Positions 17,268-26,626 of a stretch of DNA of 64,000 nt are shown piece by piece. Made by a program: the position numbers and the translations under genes. Location of the stretch: assembly GCF_016650635.1 (NCBI RefSeq), contig NZ_JAEKFI010000002.1, positions 62,001 through 126,000 on the forward strand, given 5' to 3'. Source of the DNA: Pseudomonas sp. TH43. Its GTDB lineage: Bacteria > Pseudomonadota > Gammaproteobacteria > Pseudomonadales > Pseudomonadaceae. The notes below the pieces were generated by a model. It worked only from the letters and a program-made list of their open reading frames with translations, was not told the origin of the DNA and searched no databases. Within the stretch, counting starts at the first letter, position 1; each line of letters begins with the position of its first letter.

Positions 17268-18422
17268 ATGAGTGCCGTGATCAAAGACGCTTCCCAGCAG
17301 AACGACAAACCCCTGGTCAGCCTGCGCAATCTGAACAAGCACTACGGCGATTTTGCTGCCGTCGACAACATCTCGCTGGACATCAAGGACGGCGAGTTCC
17401 TGACCTTCCTCGGCTCCAGCGGCTCGGGAAAAAGCACCACGCTGTCGATGCTTGCCGGGTTTGAAACACCGAGCAGTGGCGAGATTCTGGTCAACGGCCA
17501 ATCGTTGGTGAACGTACCGCCGCACAAGCGCGACATCGGCATGGTGTTCCAGCGTTATTCGCTGTTCCCGCATCTGTCGGTGCGCGACAACATTGCCTTT
17601 CCATTGGCAATCCGCAAACTCGCCGCTGCCGAACGCGACAAGCGTGTCGACGCCATGCTGAAACTGGTACAGCTTGACCAGTTCGCCCATCGCCGCCCTT
17701 CGCAACTGTCTGGTGGTCAGCAGCAGCGGGTCGCCATTGCCCGGGCGCTGGTCTACGAGCCACGCATTCTGTTGATGGACGAACCGCTCGGTGCGCTGGA
17801 TAAAAAGCTGCGCGAAGATCTGCAGGATGAACTGCGCCAACTGCATCGCCGCTTGGGCATCACCATTGTTTACGTGACCCACGATCAGGAAGAAGCCATG
17901 CGTTTATCACAACGCATCGCGATTTTCAGTCACGGCAAGATTGTCGGTTTGGGCAGCGGTTACGACCTTTATCAGAATCCGCCGAATGCGTTTGTGGCGT
18001 CGTTTCTGGGCAATTCGAATTTCCTCAAACTCAAGGCGCAGGGCAATGCGGCGGCGAGTTTTGAAGGGCAGTCGTTGTCGATAAGGCTGACGGCTGGCTT
18101 GCACACGGATCAGGATGTGCTGTTGATGGTGCGGCCGGAAAAAGCGCAGGCGTTGAGCGCACAGCAGGCGCTCAATGAGCCGTTGGCGGCGGGTTGGAAT
18201 GAGGTGTCGGCGAAGGTGGTGGAAGTACTGTTCCTCGGCGAGAGTCAAACGTGCAGCGTGGTGACTTCGGGCGGGACTTCGATGACGGTGAAGGCACTGT
18301 CGGCGGCGGGCATGCCGCTCAAGGCAGGGGATCCGGTGAAAGTGCGCTGGGCCACTGCCGACGCCTGCGTCTACACCGAATGGACCGAGAGCGACCTCAA
18401 CAAGGCTGCCGGTTCTCACTGA
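17268..18422 (+). CDS. ABC importer ATP-binding protein (PotA-like)
   Basis: A 384-residue ATPase. Walker A is GSSGSGKST, the signature is LSGGQQQRVAIARAL and Walker B is ILLMDEPLGALD, with the H-loop in YVTHDQEEAM. A C-terminal TOBE-type regulatory domain starts near residue 285 (LMVRPEKAQAL). The start at 17268 has CAGGAG upstream. It completes the four-gene importer. The substrate class (polyamine, opine or other cationic/zwitterionic nitrogen compound) is inferred from family only. Confidence 0.92.
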   Translation: MSAVIKDASQQNDKPLVSLRNLNKHYGDFAAVDNISLDIKDGEFLTFLGSSGSGKSTTLSMLAGFETPSSGEILVNGQSLVNVPPHKRDIGMVFQRYSLFPHLSVRDNIAFPLAIRKLAAAERDKRVDAMLKLVQLDQFAHRRPSQLSGGQQQRVAIARALVYEPRILLMDEPLGALDKKLREDLQDELRQLHRRLGITIVYVTHDQEEAMRLSQRIAIFSHGKIVGLGSGYDLYQNPPNAFVASFLGNSNFLKLKAQGNAAASFEGQSLSIRLTAGLHTDQDVLLMVRPEKAQALSAQQALNEPLAAGWNEVSAKVVEVLFLGESQTCSVVTSGGTSMTVKALSAAGMPLKAGDPVKVRWATADACVYTEWTESDLNKAAGSH

Positions 18423-18447
18423 TAGCGAGTTGTCCGTGAGAATTTAC

Positions 18448-18607
18448 CCCCTCACCCCAGCCCTCTCCCCCAGGGGGACGAGGGGGAAAGGGAGCTGATC
18501 TTCGTGCTATTCAAAATCCGGGGCGACTCGGTATCCCACGTCGACGCACCTCGAAAGAACACCTCGATCAGTCCCCTCTCCCTCCGGGAGAGGGCTAGGG
18601 TGAGGGG
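18448..18607. repeat. long inverted repeat (CCCTCACCCCAGCCCTCTCCC family)
   Basis: This is the second member of the family seen at 3061-3239. The left arm is CCCTCACCCCAGCCCTCTCC and the right arm ends GGGAGAGGGCTAGGGTGAGG. It lies between the convergent ABC operon and the map gene, with no coding potential of its own. Confidence 0.75.
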
Positions 18608-18623
18608 AACAGACGACGCGGTA

Positions 18624-19415
18624 TCAAACAATAGCGCGATAGCCTTCGATCTCATCCGGCCACGCCGTGAGGATTTCGAAGCCCGTTTCAGTCACCGCGA
18701 CCATATGCTCCCACTGCGCCGACAATGAGCCATCCTTGGTCAGTACGGTCCAGCCATCCGGCATGTTCTTCACATGACGCTTGCCGGCATTGAGCATCGG
18801 CTCCACGGTAAAAATCATCCCGGCCTTGAGCTTCATGCCCTGATTCGGGAAGCCGTAATGCAGAATCTGCGGTTCATCGTGGTAGACCTTGCCGATCCCG
18901 TGGCCGCAGTACTCGCGCACCACGCTGAAGCCTTCCTTCTCCGCCAGCGTCTGGATCGCGTGACCGATATCGCCCAAGGTGGCGCCCGGTTTGACCACGC
19001 GGATACCCGCGCACATGGCCTCGTAAGTGGTCTTGATCAGGTGCTGCGCCTCAGGCGTTGCCTCACCGACCACGTACATGCGACTGGTGTCGCCGAACCA
19101 GCCGTCCTTGATCACGGCGATGTCGAGGTTGACGATATCGCCATCCTTCAACGGCGTGCCCGACGGGATGCCGTGACAGACCACATCATTGACCGACGCG
19201 CAGACGGTTTTCGGAAAACCGTGATAACCGACGTTGGCCGGCACGGCTTTCTGCACATTGACGATGTAGTCGTTGCACAGCCGATCCAGCTCATCGGTGG
19301 TGACGCCAGCCTTGACGTGCGGCACCAGCATCGCCAGCACTTCGGCGGCGAGTTTACCGGCAGCGCGCGATTGGGCGATGTCGGCCGGGGTGTTGATCTT
19401 GATCTGGTTTCTCAT
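18624..19415 (-). CDS. map: type I methionine aminopeptidase
   Basis: A 263-residue enzyme that removes the initiator methionine from new proteins. The dinuclear metal ligands are present: the aspartate in NLDIAVIKDGWFGDTSRM (first two ligands), the histidine in EYCGHGIGKVYHDEP, the glutamate in IFTVEPML and the C-terminal glutamate in SAQWEHMV. It starts within the stop of the ParD-like gene (ATGA overlap). Pseudomonas normally has a separate map next to rpsB/tsf, so this is probably a second copy. Confidence 0.92.
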   Translation of the reverse strand: MRNQIKINTPADIAQSRAAGKLAAEVLAMLVPHVKAGVTTDELDRLCNDYIVNVQKAVPANVGYHGFPKTVCASVNDVVCHGIPSGTPLKDGDIVNLDIAVIKDGWFGDTSRMYVVGEATPEAQHLIKTTYEAMCAGIRVVKPGATLGDIGHAIQTLAEKEGFSVVREYCGHGIGKVYHDEPQILHYGFPNQGMKLKAGMIFTVEPMLNAGKRHVKNMPDGWTVLTKDGSLSAQWEHMVAVTETGFEILTAWPDEIEGYRAIV

Positions 19416-19639
19416 GCGCTGACGGCTTCCTGAGTCAGTTGTTGCAGATCCAGCCCGCCGTTCTGTTCGGCGCGGATCAGCAAGCGGCAAATGGCGCTGT
19501 GGTCGAGGTTGGGGTGCAGCTCGGCGAGCATGCCGATGCGCATCCAGTGCTCGGCCTGCGCGTTGATCGAGCGGCTGAGGGCGTTGCTGGAGATACGCAA
19601 GTTCTCGTGCATGTCCTCTGAAATCTTTACGATGCCCAT
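19412..19639 (-). CDS. ParD-like family protein
   Basis: A 75-residue protein of the ParD-like family (PF11903), beginning MGIVKISEDMHENLRISS with RSINAQAEHWMRIGMLAE after it. This is a short ribbon-helix-helix-like segment like that of type II antitoxins. No ParE-type toxin is adjacent. Instead it overlaps the methionine aminopeptidase start by four bases, so the two are co-translated. ATG 19639 is preferred to a TTG six bases upstream. A DNA-binding autoregulator or an adaptor is possible, and the function is unknown. Confidence 0.8.
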   Translation of the reverse strand: MGIVKISEDMHENLRISSNALSRSINAQAEHWMRIGMLAELHPNLDHSAICRLLIRAEQNGGLDLQQLTQEAVSA

Positions 19640-19752
19640 ATTCAAATCCGATACGAAGTGTATATGGATCGTATATTAGCCAACCACCACCCAGAATTGC
19701 AAACACGCACAACCTGTAGAAGCTGCCGAAGGGATTTCACTGAATTTCAGGC

Positions 19753-19779
19753 AAAAAAAAAGCTGCCAAAACTGGCAGC
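19753..19779 (-). terminator. strong Rho-independent terminator upstream of the ParD-like/map operon
   Basis: On the minus strand GCTGCCA / TGGCAGC with a GTTT loop is followed by nine T (19753-19761). No minus-strand protein gene ends here. It lies between a leftward PHO-box-like promoter (19831-19848) and the ParD-like start at 19639, so it is either the end of a small RNA or an attenuator in the leader of parD-map. Confidence 0.8.
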
Positions 19780-19830
19780 CGAAAACTTTAAGAACACGCG
19801 ATGTATTGGCCCAAGCATAGACGCCAAATA

Positions 19831-19848
19831 ATGACAGTGTCATGACAA
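19831..19848 (-). promoter_or_regulatory. candidate PHO box, leftward
   Basis: On the minus strand TTGTCAT-GACA-CTGTCAT is two 7-bp half sites separated by 4 bp, matching the PhoB consensus CTGTCAT-N4-CTGTCAT at 13 of 14 half-site positions. Eleven bases downstream is TATGCT, at the spacing PhoB-dependent promoters use for their -10. Confidence 0.55.
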
Positions 19849-19875
19849 CCGACAATTCACTGAACCGCCCCTGTC

Positions 19876-19893
19876 CCGTCATCAGGATGTCAT
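19876..19893 (+). promoter_or_regulatory. candidate PHO box, rightward, upstream of ppx
   Basis: CCGTCAT-CAGG-ATGTCAT matches CTGTCAT-N4-CTGTCAT at 12 of 14 half-site positions. Eleven bases downstream is CAGAAT, a possible -10, and the Ppx/GppA-like gene starts at 19960. Phosphate-starvation control of a polyphosphate-related enzyme would make sense, but binding is inferred. Confidence 0.5.
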
Positions 19894-19959
19894 CAAGACA
19901 ACGGCAGAATCCTCGCAAACCGTCTTGAGCCTTGAGGCGGATGTTTTGCAAGGACTCCC

Positions 19960-20895
19960 ATGAAAGAAGACGCCTCGCTGTTTGCCGCCATCGACCTGGG
20001 TTCGAATGCATTTCGCATGATGATCGGCCAATCGGTGCGCAGCAGAAAGGGCTTCATGATCCAGGAAGTGAAAACCTTGCGTGAGCCTGTGCGGCTGGCC
20101 GAGGGGTTTGATGGCGGCGCACTGGACGCGTTGGCACTCGATCGTGGCTGGCAGGCGTTGGCGCGCTTCGGCAAGAAATTGCGTGGTTTCGAGGCGGGCC
20201 GGGTTCGCGCCGTCGCCACCAGCGCCGTGCGTGAGGCCGACAATGCGCAGCTGTTTCTGGCCAGTGCCGAGCGGCATCTGGGCTTTCGAATCGACGTCAT
20301 ATCCGGGCAAGAAGAGGCGCGACTGGTGTATGCCGGTGTCGCGCACACCTTGCCGGGCGCTGAGGATATGCGCTTGGTCGTCGATATCGGCGGCGGTTCC
20401 ACCGAGCTGATTCTGGGTCAGGGCTCGCAGCCGTTGCTGACCGAAAGCATCGCCATCGGCAGCGGCACTTTGAGCACGCGGTTCTTCCGCGGTGGCGACA
20501 TTTCTCCCGGCGCCCTGCAAGAAGCCGAACGCGTGGCCATCCTGCAATTTGAACAAGTCGCGCGGCGCTATCGGGCTCAGGGCTGGCAGCAGACCATTGG
20601 TTCCTCAGGCACAGCGCGCATGTTGGCCAAAGTGCTCAAGGCCAATCACCTCAATGACTTCGGCAAGGGTGGCATCACCTATGCCGGGCTGTTGCGTTTG
20701 TCATTGCTGTTGCTGAAGGTGAACAACGTTCAGCAACTGAAACTCGCCGGCCTGCAACCTCATCGCCAGAGCATCCTGCCCGGCGGCCTGGTGTTGATGC
20801 TGGCAGCATTCAAAGTCTTCGGCATCTCGCAAATGGCCCCCTCCGAACCGGGCCTGCGCCTCGGCGTACTGCACGGCCTGATGAGCAACCACTGA
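19960..20895 (+). CDS. Ppx/GppA-family phosphatase (short form)
   Basis: A 311-residue ASKHA-fold phosphatase. The phosphate loops are AAIDLGSNAFRMMIG and DIGGGSTELILG. The catalytic glutamate is probably in TSAVREADN, and GSSGTARM is also typical. It has only the N-terminal two-lobed domain and lacks the C-terminal HD-like region of the 500-residue Ppx and GppA enzymes. The family hydrolyses polyphosphate or pppGpp. Two PHO-box-like sites precede it, favouring a phosphate-linked role. AAGGACTCCC before the ATG supports this start. Confidence 0.87.
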   Translation: MKEDASLFAAIDLGSNAFRMMIGQSVRSRKGFMIQEVKTLREPVRLAEGFDGGALDALALDRGWQALARFGKKLRGFEAGRVRAVATSAVREADNAQLFLASAERHLGFRIDVISGQEEARLVYAGVAHTLPGAEDMRLVVDIGGGSTELILGQGSQPLLTESIAIGSGTLSTRFFRGGDISPGALQEAERVAILQFEQVARRYRAQGWQQTIGSSGTARMLAKVLKANHLNDFGKGGITYAGLLRLSLLLLKVNNVQQLKLAGLQPHRQSILPGGLVLMLAAFKVFGISQMAPSEPGLRLGVLHGLMSNH

Positions 20896-20901
20896 CCTTT
20901 G

Positions 20902-21335
20902 TAGGAGCAGAGCTTGCTCGCGAAGGCGGCGTGTCTGACGACACTTGTCTCGCCTGACCCACCGCGATCGCCAGCAGGCTGGCTCCCACAATGTTTATGG
21001 GCAGAACCAAAAAACTGTGTGGCTGGCTCGCCAGCGATGCGGTTATTACATTCAAGGAAAATTGCGAACGTGCTGACGCCTTCGCGAGCAAGCTCGGCTC
21101 CTACAGGGTTTGGCGGCGTACACACAATCACTGTAGGAGCAGAGCTTGCTCGCGAAGGCGGCGTGTCTGCCGACGCTTGCTCGCCTGACCCACCGCAATC
21201 GCCAGCAGACTGGCTCCCCCAATGCTTGGCGGCGTACACACAATCACTGTAGGAGCAGAGCTTGCTCGCGAAGGCTGCGTGTCTGACGACACTTGTCTCG
21301 CCTGCCCCACCGCAATCGCCAGCAAGCCTGGTTTA
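20902..21335. repeat. cluster of REP elements between ppx and metE
   Basis: There are at least three copies of GTAGGAGCAGAGCTTGCTCGCG (near 20902, 21133 and 21250). They pair with mixed right arms: GATCGCCAGCAGGCTGGCTCCC (20965-20990), CGCGAGCAAGCTCGGCTCCTAC (about 21082-21104) and degenerate versions up to 21330. A 40-bp joint (GGCGGCGTACACACAATCACT) is also duplicated. The whole 445-bp gap is REP-derived, with no gene. Confidence 0.8.
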
Positions 21336-21340
21336 GCGCT

Positions 21341-23644
21341 TCAAGCCAGTTCTTTGCGCAACTGTCGTGCAGCGGTCACCATGTGTACCAACGCTGCTTC
21401 GGTTTCCGGCCAGCCGCGGGTTTTCAGGCCGCAGTCCGGGTTGACCCACAGGCGCTCGGCTGGAATGCGTTTGGAGGCCTTGCGCAGCAAGTTGGCCATT
21501 TCCGATGCATCCGGAATGCGCGGCGAGTGGATGTCGTAGACGCCCGGGCCGATTTCGTTCGGGTAAGCGAAGGCTTCGAAAGCGTCGAGCAACTCCATGT
21601 CCGAACGCGACGTTTCGATGGTGATCACGTCGGCATCCATCGCCGCGATGGACTCGATCACATCGTTGAACTCGCTGTAGCACATGTGTGTATGGATCTG
21701 CGTTTCGTCACGCACACCGCTGGCGCACAGACGGAACACTTCGGTCGCCCAGTCCAGATAATGCTGCCACTGCGCCTGACGCAACGGCAGACCTTCACGG
21801 AACGCCGCTTCATCGATCTGTACGATCTTGATGCCGGCGGCTTCCAGATCGACCACTTCGTCGCGGATTGCCAGCGCCAGTTGTCGAGCCTGCACTTCAC
21901 GGCTGACATCTTCACGCGGGAACGACCACATCAGCATCGTCACCGGACCGGTCAGCATGCCTTTCATGACCTTGTCGGTCAGGCCCTGGGCGTAGCGGAT
22001 CCACTCGACCGTCATGGCTTTCGGTCTGCTCAGGTCGCCGAAAATCACTGCCGGTTTCACACAACGCGAACCGTAGCTTTGCACCCAACCGAAACGGGTG
22101 AACACGTAGCCGTCGAGTTGCTCGGCGAAGTACTCGACCATATCGTTGCGTTCGGCTTCACCGTGCACCAGCACGTCGAGGCCCAAGCGCTCCTGGATTT
22201 CCACCGCGTGGCGGATCTCGCTGTGCATCGCCTCGGTGTATTCGGCGGCGCTCAGCTTGCCTTGCTTGAACGATTGGCGTGCCAGACGGATCGACGCGGT
22301 TTGCGGGAAAGAACCGATGGTCGTGGTCGGGAACAGCGGCAGATCCAGCCCGGCGCGCTGCTTGGCGATTCGCTTTGCAAACGGCGATTGACGCTGACTG
22401 TCGTTGGCGGTGATCGCGGCAACACGCGCCTGAACGGCGGGTTTGTGAATACGTGGCGACGCAGCGCGAGCAGCCTGCACCGAACGGCTTTCGGTCAATG
22501 CGCGGAGCACTTTGGGCGCTTCCGGTTCGTTGACGGCGTGCGCCAGAACAGCCACTTCTTCGCACTTTTGCACAGCGAATGCCAGCCAGCTCTTCAGCTC
22601 GGCATCGAGTTTATCTTCACGTCCCAGATCCACCGGGCTGTGCAGCAGCGAGCAGGACGGCGCGACCCACAGGCGATCACCCAAACGCTCATGAGCGTGC
22701 TGCAAGGTGGCCAAGGCATTCTCCAGATCGCAGCGCCAGACGTTACGGCCGTTGACCACACCCAGCGACAACACTTTATAAGCTGGCAAGCGATCAAGAA
22801 TGGTCGGGTATTGTTCCGGCGCACGCACCAGATCGATGTGCAGACCGTCGACTGGCAGGTTCGCCGCCAGGCCGAGGTTTTCTTCCAGGCCACCGAAGTA
22901 AGTGGCGAGCAGTTTCTTCAGCGGATCGCGCTGGATCTGGTTGTAGGCACGCTCAAAGGCGTTTTTCCATTCCTGCGGCAGGTCGAGCACCAGAATTGGT
23001 TCGTCGATCTGCACCCACTCCACGCCTTGGGCAGCAAGGCGCGCGAAAATCTGGCCGTACAGCGGCAGCAAACGATCGAGCAATTCCAGTTTGTCGAACT
23101 CGGCGCCTTTGGCCTTGCCCAGCCACAGATAAGTCAGTGGACCAATGATCACTGGCTTGACGTTGTGACCCAGTGCACGGGCTTCATCGACTTCTTCGAA
23201 GAGCTGATCCCAGCCCAGCTGGAACTGTTGATCGGCGCTGAACTCAGGGACCAGGTAGTGATAGTTGGTGTCGAACCACTTGGTCATTTCCTGTGCGTGG
23301 GCACCGCCGCAGCAACTGTCGCTGACGCCGCGCGCCATGCCGAACAGGGTTTGCAGGCTGGCTTTGCCATCGTGCGGACGAAAACGCTCAGGGATCACTC
23401 CGAACATCAGCGAGTGGGTCAGAACCTGGTCATACCAGGCGAAGTCGCCGACCGGCAGCAGCTCGATTCCGGCGTTCTTCTGCAAGTCCCAGTGCGCCTT
23501 GCGCAGTTCGCGACCGACGTCACGCAGGCCGGCCTCGTTCAGTTCTCCTTTCCAGAACGCCTCTTGCGCTTTCTTCAGTTCGCGGTCGCGACCGATGCGC
23601 GGAAATCCAAGGGAATGGGCCAGTGCCATAACAAACAACTCCAA
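21341..23644 (-). CDS. metE: 5-methyltetrahydropteroyltriglutamate--homocysteine methyltransferase (cobalamin-independent methionine synthase)
   Basis: A 767-residue cytosolic enzyme that makes methionine from homocysteine without B12. It has the double-barrel MetE length. The C-terminal barrel carries the zinc ligands in [10 protein letters not shown] and in [13 protein letters not shown], and [12 protein letters not shown] marks the start of that barrel. The N-terminus ([20 protein letters not shown]) is typical. A divergent 396-bp gap separates it from the transsulfuration genes. Control by MetR or SAM-dependent systems is usual for the family, but no site was identified. Confidence 0.95.
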   Translation of the reverse strand: MELFVMALAHSLGFPRIGRDRELKKAQEAFWKGELNEAGLRDVGRELRKAHWDLQKNAGIELLPVGDFAWYDQVLTHSLMFGVIPERFRPHDGKASLQTLFGMARGVSDSCCGGAHAQEMTKWFDTNYHYLVPEFSADQQFQLGWDQLFEEVDEARALGHNVKPVIIGPLTYLWLGKAKGAEFDKLELLDRLLPLYGQIFARLAAQGVEWVQIDEPILVLDLPQEWKNAFERAYNQIQRDPLKKLLATYFGGLEENLGLAANLPVDGLHIDLVRAPEQYPTILDRLPAYKVLSLGVVNGRNVWRCDLENALATLQHAHERLGDRLWVAPSCSLLHSPVDLGREDKLDAELKSWLAFAVQKCEEVAVLAHAVNEPEAPKVLRALTESRSVQAARAASPRIHKPAVQARVAAITANDSQRQSPFAKRIAKQRAGLDLPLFPTTTIGSFPQTASIRLARQSFKQGKLSAAEYTEAMHSEIRHAVEIQERLGLDVLVHGEAERNDMVEYFAEQLDGYVFTRFGWVQSYGSRCVKPAVIFGDLSRPKAMTVEWIRYAQGLTDKVMKGMLTGPVTMLMWSFPREDVSREVQARQLALAIRDEVVDLEAAGIKIVQIDEAAFREGLPLRQAQWQHYLDWATEVFRLCASGVRDETQIHTHMCYSEFNDVIESIAAMDADVITIETSRSDMELLDAFEAFAYPNEIGPGVYDIHSPRIPDASEMANLLRKASKRIPAERLWVNPDCGLKTRGWPETEAALVHMVTAARQLRKELA

Positions 23645-24040
23645 TGTCTTGTTGATGGCGCCATTGTCGGCATCGGCGACGAGTGAGACAAACTCATATT
23701 AATATTGATCATCACAAGTTTCTCTCATGATCGAATGATCGTTGTCTGCCGCCGGAAAAATTCCAGCGCGTGCCTGACCGAGCGGATTGCACTGCAGGAT
23801 ATTCGCTCATAGATCAAGCTGTTCGACGCCATGAAGACGCCCTTTGAATACTCAATGGCGCCTCGATATAAACGCGCTCGAAACAGCCACGCACACTCTT
23901 TGATTCGGTTCTATCGTTAGATCGAAATGGCTGTATTTGCGGCGGACTAAAGGTTGCGACAGAGGATGTCTGCGCCTATGTTGCAGGCGAGCTTTTCCCC
24001 CGCGAATGGAACGCGATCAACACCACAAAGAGGTGAAGAA
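23645..24040. other. non-coding divergent region between metE and the CBS gene
   Basis: About 396 bp without a convincing gene. It contains AT-rich leader sequence near metE and several short TGATC/GATCA dyads near 23705-23740. I see no clear MetR box, B12 riboswitch or SAM riboswitch. An in-frame upstream extension of the CBS gene from 23954 exists but lacks homology to CBS enzymes, and the good AGAGGTG site lies before 24041. Confidence 0.5.
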
Positions 24041-25417
24041 ATGTCTAAGGAATCACGCCCTGCCGTACTTGGGCTGATCGGCAATACTCCGCTGGTTCAA
24101 GTCACTCGCTTTGATACCGGGCCGTGCACACTGTTTCTCAAGCTTGAATCACAGAACCCCGGCGGCTCGATCAAGGATCGCGTCGGCCTGGCGATGATCG
24201 ACGCGGCTGAGCGTGACGGTCGCCTGCAACCGGGCGGCACCATTGTCGAGGCCACTGCCGGCAACACCGGCCTGGGCCTGGCGCTGGTCGGCCGCGCCAA
24301 AGGCTACCGCGTCGTGCTGGTGGTACCGGACAAAATGTCCACCGAGAAAGTCCTGCACCTGAAGGCCATGGGCGCTGAAGTGCACATCACCCGCTCCGAT
24401 GTCGGCAAGGGTCACCCCGAGTATTACCAGGACGTCGCGGCACGTTTGGCCAAAGACATTCCCGGCGCCTTCTTCGCCGATCAATTCAACAACCCCGCCA
24501 ACCCCCTCGCCCACGAATGCTCTACAGCGCCGGAGATCTGGGCGCAGACCGAGCATGACCTGGATGCCATCGTCGTCGGCGTCGGTTCGGCCGGTACGCT
24601 CACCGGGCTGAGCCGCTTCTTCAAACGCGTGCAACCGGATCTGGAAATGGTTTTGGCCGATCCGGTAGGTTCGGTGATGGCTGAATACAGCCGCAGCGGC
24701 AAGATGACCACACCCGGCTCGTGGGCCGTCGAAGGCATCGGCGAAGACTTTATCCCGTCGATCACCGACCTCACCAGCGTGCGCCACGCCTACTCGATCA
24801 GCGATGAAGAAAGCTTCGATCACGCCCGGCAATTGCTGCGTGCCGAAGGTATTCTCGGCGGCTCGTCGACCGGCACCTTGCTCGCTGCTGCCCTGCGTTA
24901 TTGCCGCGAACAGACCGAACCGAAACGCGTGGTGAGTTTCGTCTGCGACACCGGCACGCGCTACCTGTCGAAGGTCTACAACGACCAGTGGATGACTGAT
25001 CAGGGGCTTTTGCAGCGCAAACGCTATGGCGATTTGCGCGATCTGATCGCCCGCCGTTTCGAGGATGGCCGAGTTATCAGCGTCGGTCCCGACGACACGT
25101 TGCTGACCGCGTTTCAGCGCATGCGTCTGGCCGACGTTTCGCAATTGCCGGTGCTGGTTGAGGGCAAGCAACTGGTCGGCGTGATCGACGAATCGGACAT
25201 CCTGCTGCCGGTGCACGAAGACGCCGCACGCTTCAGCCAATCGGTCTCCAGCGTGATGACCGACAAACTGCAAACCCTTGCGCCCGGCGCCGCGCTCGCC
25301 GAGCTGGAAGCGGTGCTCAGTCGTGGCCTCGTGGCCATCATCGCCGATGCTTCAGGCTTCCACGGCCTGATCACCCGCACCGACATGCTCAACCAATTAC
25401 GGAGATCCCTCGCATGA
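24041..25417 (+). CDS. cystathionine beta-synthase
   Basis: A 458-residue PLP enzyme that condenses serine and homocysteine to cystathionine. The PLP lysine lies in NPGGSIKDRVG, the phosphate-binding loop is EATAGNTGLGLAL, and the C-terminal serine region is GGSSTGTLLAAAL. Residues about 335-455 hold two CBS regulatory domains (GRVISVGPDDTLLTAFQRMR..., then SVMTDKLQTLAPGAALAELE...), which cysteine synthases lack. AGAGGTG precedes the chosen ATG. It overlaps the gamma-lyase gene by four bases. Confidence 0.9.
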   Translation: MSKESRPAVLGLIGNTPLVQVTRFDTGPCTLFLKLESQNPGGSIKDRVGLAMIDAAERDGRLQPGGTIVEATAGNTGLGLALVGRAKGYRVVLVVPDKMSTEKVLHLKAMGAEVHITRSDVGKGHPEYYQDVAARLAKDIPGAFFADQFNNPANPLAHECSTAPEIWAQTEHDLDAIVVGVGSAGTLTGLSRFFKRVQPDLEMVLADPVGSVMAEYSRSGKMTTPGSWAVEGIGEDFIPSITDLTSVRHAYSISDEESFDHARQLLRAEGILGGSSTGTLLAAALRYCREQTEPKRVVSFVCDTGTRYLSKVYNDQWMTDQGLLQRKRYGDLRDLIARRFEDGRVISVGPDDTLLTAFQRMRLADVSQLPVLVEGKQLVGVIDESDILLPVHEDAARFSQSVSSVMTDKLQTLAPGAALAELEAVLSRGLVAIIADASGFHGLITRTDMLNQLRRSLA

Positions 25418-26586
25418 GTCAGCACGACGATAAATCCCAAGGCTTCGCGACCCGAGTGATCCACGCCGGTCAGGCGCCGGATCCGACCACCGGCGCACTG
25501 ATGCCGCCGATCTATGCCAACTCCACTTATCTGCAAGACAGCCCAGGCGTGCATAAGGGTTTCGACTACGGCCGCTCGCACAACCCGACGCGGTTTGCGC
25601 TGGAACGCTGCGTGGCGGATCTGGAAGGTGGCACCCAGGCGTTTGCGTTCGCTTCCGGGCTGGCAACGATTTCCACGGTGCTGGAACTGATCGACGCCGG
25701 TTCGCACGTCATCTCCGGCAATGACTTGTACGGCGGCACCTTCCGCCTGTTCGACAAGGTGCGCCAACGCAGCGCCGGGCATCGTTTCAGCTACGTCGAT
25801 CTGACTGACCTGTCGGCATTCGAAGCGGCGTTGCAGGACGACACGCGTCTGGTCATTGTCGAGTCGCCGACCAACCCGCTGCTGAGCCTGTCCGATCTGG
25901 CGGCCATTGCCCGTATCTGCCGTGCGCGCGGGATCATCAGCGTGGCCGACAACACGTTTGCCAGCCCCTATATCCAGCGACCGCTGGAGCTGGGTTTCGA
26001 CATCGTGCTGCACTCGACCACCAAGTACCTGAACGGTCACTCCGATGTAATTGGCGGTATTGCCGTGGTCGGGCAGAACGCTGAACTGGCGGAAAAACTG
26101 GGTTTCCTGCAAAACGCCGTGGGCGCGATTTCCGGGCCATTCGATGCGTTTCTGACCTTGCGCGGGGTGAAAACCCTGGCGCTGCGCATGGAGCGTCATT
26201 GCAGCAACGCACTGGATCTGGCGCGGTGGCTGGAGCAGCAGCCGCAGGTAAAACGCGTCTACTACCCGGGTCTCGAGTCGCACCCGCAACATGAATTGGC
26301 CAAGCGCCAGATGCGGGGTTTCGGCGGGATGATTTCCGTGGATCTGAACAGCGATCTGGCCGGCGCGCGGCGCTTCCTTGAGAACGTGAAGATCTTCGCA
26401 CTGGCGGAAAGCCTTGGCGGTGTCGAAAGTCTGATCGAGCATCCGGCGATCATGACCCACGCGACCATTCCACCTGAAACCCGCGCAAAACTGGGGATCG
26501 GTGATGGCCTGGTGCGTCTGTCGGTGGGCGTTGAGGACATTGAAGACCTGCGCGCTGACCTGGCGCATGCGCTGACTAAAATCTAA
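25414..26586 (+). CDS. cystathionine gamma-lyase / gamma-synthase family enzyme
   Basis: A 390-residue PLP enzyme of the Cys/Met metabolism family. The PLP lysine is in LHSTTKYLNGHSDVIGG, YGRSHNPTR binds the neighbouring cofactor phosphate, and SLGGVESLIEHPAIMTH is the typical C-terminal signature. Because it is coupled (ATGA) to a cystathionine beta-synthase, the likely role is cleavage of cystathionine to cysteine in reverse transsulfuration. Gamma-synthase activity cannot be excluded from sequence. Confidence 0.9.
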   Translation: MSQHDDKSQGFATRVIHAGQAPDPTTGALMPPIYANSTYLQDSPGVHKGFDYGRSHNPTRFALERCVADLEGGTQAFAFASGLATISTVLELIDAGSHVISGNDLYGGTFRLFDKVRQRSAGHRFSYVDLTDLSAFEAALQDDTRLVIVESPTNPLLSLSDLAAIARICRARGIISVADNTFASPYIQRPLELGFDIVLHSTTKYLNGHSDVIGGIAVVGQNAELAEKLGFLQNAVGAISGPFDAFLTLRGVKTLALRMERHCSNALDLARWLEQQPQVKRVYYPGLESHPQHELAKRQMRGFGGMISVDLNSDLAGARRFLENVKIFALAESLGGVESLIEHPAIMTHATIPPETRAKLGIGDGLVRLSVGVEDIEDLRADLAHALTKI

Positions 26587-26599
26587 GTTTGCAAGAACG

Positions 26600-26626
26600 A
26601 CAAAGCCCGCCATAAGCGGGCTTTGT
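26600..26626 (+). terminator. Rho-independent terminator after the transsulfuration operon
   Basis: ACAAAGCCCGC / GCGGGCTTTGT around a CATAA loop, then TTGTT, 14 bp after the stop codon. Confidence 0.85.

Noticed and set aside
23645..24040. Cobalamin or SAM riboswitch upstream of metE
   Set aside because: No B12-box or SAM-type core was seen in the metE leader. A covariance-model search would decide.
23954..24040. N-terminal extension of the cystathionine beta-synthase
   Set aside because: The extra 29 codons have no similarity to CBS enzymes, and a good ribosome binding site precedes ATG 24041.
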